From an uncultured Lachnospiraceae bacterium (GTDB lineage: Bacteria; Bacillota; Clostridia; Lachnospirales; Lachnospiraceae): 64,000 nt of DNA. The notes beneath the pieces were generated by a model. It worked only from the letters and a program-made list of their open reading frames with translations, had not been told where the DNA came from and made no database searches. Shown here piece by piece: positions 59,049 through 64,000 of this stretch (positions are counted from its first letter, which is position 1; every line of letters starts with the position of its first letter). Both the position numbers and the translations under genes were made by a program. The stretch spans positions 112,820 to 176,819 of the forward strand of contig CAJUDH010000006.1 in NCBI GenBank assembly GCA_910584845.1. Direction: 5' to 3'.

Positions 59049-61943
59049 ATGAATCATTGGGAGGTTTTGGGGATTAGCCAGACCGAGGATGAGAACGCGG
59101 TCCGGGAAGCGTATTTGTCCCAATTGCCATTGCACCATCCGGAGGATGACCCCGAAGGCTTTAAACGGTTAAGGGAGGCCTTGGAAGAGGCCTTAAAGGA
59201 AGCAAGGGAACAAAAATGCCAGCGGGAAGGTTTACAGCAGGGCGCCCAGATGATAGGCAGCCAGGAAATCCAGGGCTTTTTGAAAGAAGCAGAGGCGGTT
59301 TACCAGGATTACAGCCGCCGCATCCGGACGGAAGAATGGGAAAAGGTTTTGTCCCTGCCCATATGCCAGGACCTGGAAAGCCAGAAGGAGGCAGGGTGGG
59401 CGCTTTTAAGCTTCTTGATGGACCACCACCATCTGCCCCATGAGGGGTTTCAGGCTTTTGACAAGGTATTTGGGTGGACAGACGACGAAGAGGAAGTATA
59501 CTGCCATTTTCCGGAGGGCTTTGTCCGCTATTTGATGGAGCGGATCCGGCATGAAGATGCCGAAAGTTTCCGTTACGGATGTTTTGAAATCCGGGAAGAT
59601 TTTGATTATGACCAATTTTGCGAATTATTTTTTGATTTAAAAAAGGCGTTGAGGGACAAGGAGAGGGAGGCGGCGGAAAGTGCCATCAAGGCTTTGGATG
59701 GTATGGGCATGGAACATCCGGATTTTACCATACAAAAAATCCGCCACGAATCGTTCCAGAAAGGCCATGAGCGGCAGGCCTGGGAATTGGCAAGGGATTT
59801 GCTTACGCGGGACGGGGAAAACCTGTCAACGAAATTTTGGTATGTACGTACAGCCATGGATTATAAAGATGCCCAGGCAGACCCGGAAAAAATCGAAGGG
59901 CTGTTAAAAAGCATGTTGGACGAAAATCCGGAAAACCCGGCCTATTGGCAGCTGTTAGGTTCCCACATGCGCAAGGCAGGCGATCTGGAAAGGGCTTTGT
60001 CGGCCAACCTAAGGGCCAGGAGATACCTGAACGAGAGGTGGGATTATTTAGAGGAAGAGATTGTCCAGGTCGCGGAGGAACTGTCACGGCAACAAGAAGA
60101 GGATCCGGATAACGACGACTGGTGGGACATGGCCAACGTTTGCTGGCTGGGGCACCGTTATAGCCGGACAAGGATGCTTCTGGAGGGCAAAGAGCCGGAA
60201 GAAGACAACCGCAGGTCTTGGCTGTTTTTGATGGCAGGGAGCTGCCATGAGCTGGGGGATTACCAAGCGGCTGTCCGTTACCGCCAGGAGATCTGGGACA
60301 TTACGGATCCCGAGGAACGCCCATTGAACCTGTTCCTGGATTTGGCGGAGGACTACAAAGGGGCCGGGGACACGAAACGGGCGTTGGCTATTTATGAGGA
60401 GGCCCAGGAATGCTTTCCGGAAAGCCCGGAAGCCTATTATCAGAAAGGCCGCCTGCTTTTTGACCTGGACCGCTGCAGGGAGGCCCTGGAACAATGTGAC
60501 AAAGGGTTAAAGGGCGGCTTCCATTTAGATTCCTTTTATCTGAGGCTGGAGCTTTTGCTGGAGATGGAGCGGTATGAAGAGGCAAAAGAGGACGCAAAAC
60601 GGGTGATCGGGCAAGGGCTAAGGAGCGCGCAGGTTTTGTTTGACTATGTCAGGGCCCTTAGGAAGCTGGAAGAAAATGAGGAAGCGGAGTCTGTGCTAAA
60701 AGAGCTGGTGGAACGTGTGGGGGAAACCGGGACAATCTGCCAGGAATATGCCAGCCTGTGTTCCGATACGGACCGCCCCCAGGAGGCTTTGGAGTGGATT
60801 GAAAAAGCCATACGGGATAAAGATAGCCTGATGCGCCAACTGATGAAAAGCGGCTACCTCTATGAGCTGAAGCGGTATAAGGAGGCGGCGGCTTCTTATC
60901 AGGCCCTGGTGGGGAAAGGGATGGACGATTCCTATATCTATAACCGTATAGGGCGGGCCATGGAATCCATGAGGGAATTCCCGGAAGCGGAAGGGTATTA
61001 CCGAAAGGCCGTGGAGGCCAGCCCCCAATATGGGGTTGCCTGGGATAACCTGGGGGATGTGCTCCAAGACCAGGGGAAATGGGACGAGGCCATAGAGGCC
61101 TATAAAAAAGGCTGGGGATGTGGAAACCAGCAGGCAATCCGGGATTTGTGCCGCCTGCTGAAACGTACCCACGCCGATGAAGAAGCCATGGAATACCTAA
61201 GGCAGGGGCTGGAACGGTTTCCGGACGACGGGAGTTTGCTGTGGATCCAGGCCCTGATGCTAAAACGCCTGGAACAATACGATGAGGCGGTCCGGTGCCT
61301 GAACCGCTATATAGAGCTGAAGCCTTCCCAGGCCCCCTCGGGCTACCGGGAGATTGCGTCTTGCTGGGAGGACAGGGAAGATTATACAAAGGCAGAAGAA
61401 TATTATCAAAAAGCCATTGACCATAACCCGAAAGAGGCGAAAAGCTGGCGCCTGTTCGGAAAGTATTATGCCAATAAGAGGAAGATGCAGGAAAAAGCCC
61501 TGCCGTATCTGGAAAAGGCCGTAGAGCTGGATCCGGAAAGCCTATATGGCTGGATGAAACTGGGGGAGGTATACGAGGCCCTGGGCCGGCAGGAGGAAGC
61601 CATATCTTGTTATGAAACCAGTTTGAAAAATTATAAGAAGGAGATCGAAAAGGACCCCTATGACTGCTGCAATTATGAGGGGGCGGCAGATGTGCTGGCC
61701 CATCTGGGGCGGCTGGACGAAGCGGAAGAAATGGCCCACCATGCCCTCTCCCTGCAAAATGAGGTGTTCTATTGCAGCTGCCCGTTTTGCTATGAAGGGC
61801 TGGAGGACCTGGCCAAGGTGGAAGAAAAGAGGGGCAACCTGAAAAAGGCCCTGGAGTGGATGCAGCTGGCAGGGCGGCTGGGGAGGACCGACTATTATCC
61901 CAAAGAAATCCAGCGGCTCCAGAAAGCGCTGGAGGGGCAATAA
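59049..61943 (+). CDS. Large tetratricopeptide-repeat protein with a J-like N-terminus
   Basis: 964 aa from ATG 59049 (GGAGG 5 bases upstream; an earlier ATG at 59037 lacks a site). Residues 2-50 resemble a degenerate J-domain: HWEVLGISQTEDENAVREAY and LHHPEDDPEGFKRLREA, with HPE in place of the HPD that stimulates DnaK. The remainder is helical with many TPR units, for example PEAYYQKGRLLFDLDRCREA, PEAEGYYRKAVEASPQYG and EAISCYETSLKNY. Near the C-terminus is a CSCPFC cluster. No membrane segment or signal peptide is seen. Probably a cytoplasmic scaffold; its partners are unknown. Confidence 0.85.
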   Translation: MNHWEVLGISQTEDENAVREAYLSQLPLHHPEDDPEGFKRLREALEEALKEAREQKCQREGLQQGAQMIGSQEIQGFLKEAEAVYQDYSRRIRTEEWEKVLSLPICQDLESQKEAGWALLSFLMDHHHLPHEGFQAFDKVFGWTDDEEEVYCHFPEGFVRYLMERIRHEDAESFRYGCFEIREDFDYDQFCELFFDLKKALRDKEREAAESAIKALDGMGMEHPDFTIQKIRHESFQKGHERQAWELARDLLTRDGENLSTKFWYVRTAMDYKDAQADPEKIEGLLKSMLDENPENPAYWQLLGSHMRKAGDLERALSANLRARRYLNERWDYLEEEIVQVAEELSRQQEEDPDNDDWWDMANVCWLGHRYSRTRMLLEGKEPEEDNRRSWLFLMAGSCHELGDYQAAVRYRQEIWDITDPEERPLNLFLDLAEDYKGAGDTKRALAIYEEAQECFPESPEAYYQKGRLLFDLDRCREALEQCDKGLKGGFHLDSFYLRLELLLEMERYEEAKEDAKRVIGQGLRSAQVLFDYVRALRKLEENEEAESVLKELVERVGETGTICQEYASLCSDTDRPQEALEWIEKAIRDKDSLMRQLMKSGYLYELKRYKEAAASYQALVGKGMDDSYIYNRIGRAMESMREFPEAEGYYRKAVEASPQYGVAWDNLGDVLQDQGKWDEAIEAYKKGWGCGNQQAIRDLCRLLKRTHADEEAMEYLRQGLERFPDDGSLLWIQALMLKRLEQYDEAVRCLNRYIELKPSQAPSGYREIASCWEDREDYTKAEEYYQKAIDHNPKEAKSWRLFGKYYANKRKMQEKALPYLEKAVELDPESLYGWMKLGEVYEALGRQEEAISCYETSLKNYKKEIEKDPYDCCNYEGAADVLAHLGRLDEAEEMAHHALSLQNEVFYCSCPFCYEGLEDLAKVEEKRGNLKKALEWMQLAGRLGRTDYYPKEIQRLQKALEGQ

Positions 61944-61974
61944 AGGAAAAAAATAGAAAGGGCAGGTACGGGCA

Positions 61975-62907
61975 ATGGCAAACATTTATAAGGGGGCCTT
62001 GGGCTTGATTGGCAATACCCCTTTGGTGGAAGTATCGAACGTGGAAAAGGCTTTGGGGCTGGAGGCCACGGTTTTGGTGAAGCTGGAATATTGTAACCCG
62101 GCAGGCAGCGTCAAGGACAGGGTTGCCAAAGCCATGATTGAGGATGCGGAGCAGAAAGGCATTTTGAAAGCGGGTTCGGTGATCATTGAGCCGACTTCCG
62201 GCAACACAGGCATTGGCCTGGCATCCATTGCGGCAGCCAAAGGATACCGTATTATTTTGACCATGCCGGAAACCATGAGTATGGAGCGGAGGAATATTTT
62301 AAAGGCTTATGGGGCAGAACTGGTGCTGACAGAAGGATCCCAAGGGATGAAAGGCGCCATTGCCAAGGCCGAAGAGCTGCAAAAGGAGATTCCGGGCGGA
62401 TTTATACCGGGGCAGTTTGTAAACCCGGCCAACCCGGCTGCCCATAAAGCTACTACTGGCCCGGAGATCTGGGAAGATACAGAAGGGGCGGTAGACATTT
62501 TTGTGGCAGGTGTGGGCACCGGGGGCACGCTGACCGGAGTGGGTGAGTTTTTGAAAGGGAAAAAGCCGGAAGTAAAGATTGTAGCCGTGGAACCGGCGGA
62601 GTCCCCGGTCCTGTCGCAGGGGAAAGGCGGCCCCCACAATATCCAAGGGATCGGGGCCGGTTTTGTGCCGGAGGTGCTAAACACATCGGTTTACGACGAG
62701 GTGATCCCGGTCCGGGGGGAGGATGCTTTTGCCGCCAGTAAGCTGCTGGCCAAGCAGGAAGGCGTACTGGTGGGGATTTCCTCGGGGGCGGCGCTGCATG
62801 CGGCGGTTTTGCTGGCCAAAAGGCCGGAAAACAAAGGGAAGGCCATTGTGGCGCTGCTGCCGGACAGCGGGGATCGATACTACTCCACGCCGTTGTTTGA
62901 GGAGTAG
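61975..62907 (+). CDS. cysK: Cysteine synthase (O-acetylserine sulfhydrylase)
   Basis: 310 aa PLP enzyme making cysteine from O-acetylserine and sulfide. The PLP lysine is in NPAGSVKDRVA, the substrate loop is EPTSGNTGIGLA, the phosphate loop is VGTGGTLTG, and SSGAA and the C-terminal LLPDSGDRYYSTPLF are intact. It lies 31 bp after the TPR gene and may be cotranscribed with it. No T-box or other cysteine control element was seen upstream. Confidence 0.96.
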   Translation: MANIYKGALGLIGNTPLVEVSNVEKALGLEATVLVKLEYCNPAGSVKDRVAKAMIEDAEQKGILKAGSVIIEPTSGNTGIGLASIAAAKGYRIILTMPETMSMERRNILKAYGAELVLTEGSQGMKGAIAKAEELQKEIPGGFIPGQFVNPANPAAHKATTGPEIWEDTEGAVDIFVAGVGTGGTLTGVGEFLKGKKPEVKIVAVEPAESPVLSQGKGGPHNIQGIGAGFVPEVLNTSVYDEVIPVRGEDAFAASKLLAKQEGVLVGISSGAALHAAVLLAKRPENKGKAIVALLPDSGDRYYSTPLFEE

Positions 62908-62931
62908 GCATAATGCATTAGGCCCATTGGA

Positions 62932-62957
62932 GGCCTTTTGGCCACGGCCAAAAGGCC
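62932..62957. terminator. Perfect 12-bp hairpin after cysK
   Basis: GGCCTTTTGGCC (62932-62943) and GGCCAAAAGGCC (62946-62957) are perfectly complementary with a 2-base loop. There is no T-run, so termination is uncertain. Confidence 0.5.
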
Positions 62958-63023
62958 GCATTTACGGCATATGCCTTTTTCCCGCAAGGGAAGCATTTAC
63001 CGTTGTAAAATGAGAAAAAATGG

Positions 63024-63187
63024 TTGACACTTATCCTTTCATATAATATAATTAATAACTGCGATGTTGAAGAAAATGCTGAAGCCACAGCCCCGGAAGA
63101 GGCATTTTGCTATCAAATGTCAAATGAGATGAAACGATATTCATGTTAGCTGCAAAATCAGGCAGGTAATTTTCAGGAGGATGACCA
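63024..63187 (+). promoter_or_regulatory. Promoter and leader of rplM-rpsI
   Basis: TTGACA (63024-63029) and TATAAT (63047-63052) are 17 bases apart, a full consensus promoter. A leader of about 125 bases with AAAATGC/GCATTTT complementarity (63074-63080 with 63103-63109) precedes rplM. L13 leaders that bind L13 are known in Firmicutes, and this may be one. Confidence 0.8.
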
Positions 63188-63622
63188 ATGAAAAGTTTTA
63201 TGGCTAGTCCGGCGACGATTGATAGGAAATGGTATGTAGTGGATGCCGCCGGTTGTACGTTAGGACGTCTGGCTTCAGAAGTAGCGAAAGTGCTGAGGGG
63301 GAAAAACAAGCCGATTTTCACACCCCACATGGACTGTGGCGATTATGTGATCGTGGTAAATGCAGATAAAGTAAAAGTGACCGGCAAAAAGTTGGATCAG
63401 AAGATTTATTATCACCATTCCCAGTATGTAGGGGGGATGAAAGAAACCACCCTGCGGGAAATGATGGCGAAAAAGCCGGAACAGGCTGTGAAGCTGGCCG
63501 TGAAGGGCATGCTTCCAAAAGGACCTTTGGGTAGAAGCATGATTACCAAACTTCATGTATATGCTGGCCCGGATCATGAGCAGGCCGCACAGAAACCGGA
63601 AGTTTTGGAATTCAAATTTTAA
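63188..63622 (+). CDS. rplM: Large-subunit ribosomal protein L13
   Basis: 144 aa starting MKSFMASPATIDRKWYVVDA, with AGGAGG upstream. LGRLASEVAKVLRGKNKP, HMDCGDYVIVVNADKVKVTG and KGMLPKGPLGRSM are diagnostic. It is an early 50S assembly protein. rpsI follows after 29 bp. Confidence 0.98.
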   Translation: MKSFMASPATIDRKWYVVDAAGCTLGRLASEVAKVLRGKNKPIFTPHMDCGDYVIVVNADKVKVTGKKLDQKIYYHHSQYVGGMKETTLREMMAKKPEQAVKLAVKGMLPKGPLGRSMITKLHVYAGPDHEQAAQKPEVLEFKF

Positions 63623-63651
63623 TCGAAAGGTACGGAAAGGAGGAAGTTATC

Positions 63652-64000
63652 ATGGCAGATAAATATTATGGAACAGGCAGAAGAAAAAAATCCATTGCAA
63701 GAGTGTACCTGATTCCGGGTACCGGCAAGATTACCATTAATAAAAGGGACATTGACGACTATTTGGGCATGGAGACGTTGAAAGTGATTGTCCGCCAGCC
63801 TTTAGTTGCCACAGAGACCACCGGCAAATATGATGTAAAGGTCAACGTGTGCGGCGGCGGGTTTAGCGGGCAGGCAGGCGCTATCCGCCACGGGATTTCC
63901 CGGGCTTTGCTTCAGGTGGATGCCGAATACCGCCCGATTCTGAAAAAAGCAGGATTTTTGACCAGGGATCCGCGTATGAAAGAAAGGAAGAAGTACGGCC
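63652..64000 (+). CDS. rpsI: Small-subunit ribosomal protein S9 (3' end outside the window)
   Basis: The first 116 codons are present, starting MADKYYGTGRRKKSIARVYL, with AAAGGAGG before the ATG at 63652. GGGFSGQAGAIRHGISRALL and LTRDPRMKERKKYG are diagnostic. Only the final basic tail that reaches the P site, about 14 residues, is missing because the window ends. Confidence 0.98.
   Translation, partial: MADKYYGTGRRKKSIARVYLIPGTGKITINKRDIDDYLGMETLKVIVRQPLVATETTGKYDVKVNVCGGGFSGQAGAIRHGISRALLQVDAEYRPILKKAGFLTRDPRMKERKKYG

Noticed and set aside
61944..61974. T-box or riboswitch before cysK
   Set aside because: Only 31 bp separate cysK from the preceding gene, too short for such an element.

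Overview
The window looks like a chromosome segment of a spore-forming Firmicute of the class Clostridia, most likely family Lachnospiraceae. The reasons are spo0A, a one-transcript-direction S10-spc-alpha ribosomal cluster with zinc-type S14 and L36, a KOW protein between map and infA, an L17 with an internal insertion, and a moderately GC-rich genome with strong Shine-Dalgarno sites. Genus and species cannot be read from the sequence alone.

Layout. (1) 1-9.9 kb: the end of a GntR/FCD regulator, then nine minus-strand genes forming a sugar-acid or hydroxy-acid catabolic cluster. These are a GlpA-like flavoprotein with a BFD iron-sulfur domain, a second FAD/NAD oxidoreductase, a DUF1667 partner, a LarA-type nickel racemase homologue, an IolB-like isomerase, a KduD-like dehydrogenase, a divergent type II dehydroquinase homologue, a TAXI binding lipoprotein and a 2-hydroxyacid dehydrogenase. 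Two palindromes flank the promoter of the first gene. The substrate is unknown, and this is the best candidate for an undescribed pathway. (2) 10.1-13.05 kb: spo0A, glgA and a DivPAP membrane protein. (3) 13.05-18.5 kb: an AT-richer accessory island with a helix-turn-helix membrane protein, an IS256-family remnant, a DUF1848 protein, a metallophosphoesterase with an internal deletion, a small ORF under a consensus promoter, a 169-bp MITE-like repeat and an orphan LytTR gene. (4) 18.5-31 kb: rpsO, pnp with a long leader hairpin, a secreted M14 peptidase-like protein, a PHP phosphoesterase, a Na/Pi cotransporter, gap-pgk-tpiA and a KdpD/KdpE-like two-component pair.

(5) 31.1-48.4 kb: the S10-spc-alpha ribosomal cluster from rpsJ to rplQ, including secY, adk, map, infA and rpoA. 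It has its own promoter and structured leader, a 51-bp minisatellite between rplW and rplB, and an internal promoter before rpmJ. (6) 48.4-55 kb: an insertion between rplQ and the ecf genes. It carries an AraC regulator, a TRAP transporter (DctPQM) with mannonate dehydratase UxuA, pointing to hexuronate use, and a cell-wall-binding-repeat protein. (7) 55-64 kb: ecfA1-ecfA2-ecfT, truA with an unrecognised C-terminal extension, a very long J-like/TPR protein, cysK, then rplM and the start of rpsI.

The backbone is translation and central metabolism. The accessory blocks bring uptake and breakdown of sugar acids (two separate TRAP-linked clusters), surface proteins and remnants of mobile DNA. No rRNA, tRNA or CRISPR array was seen.
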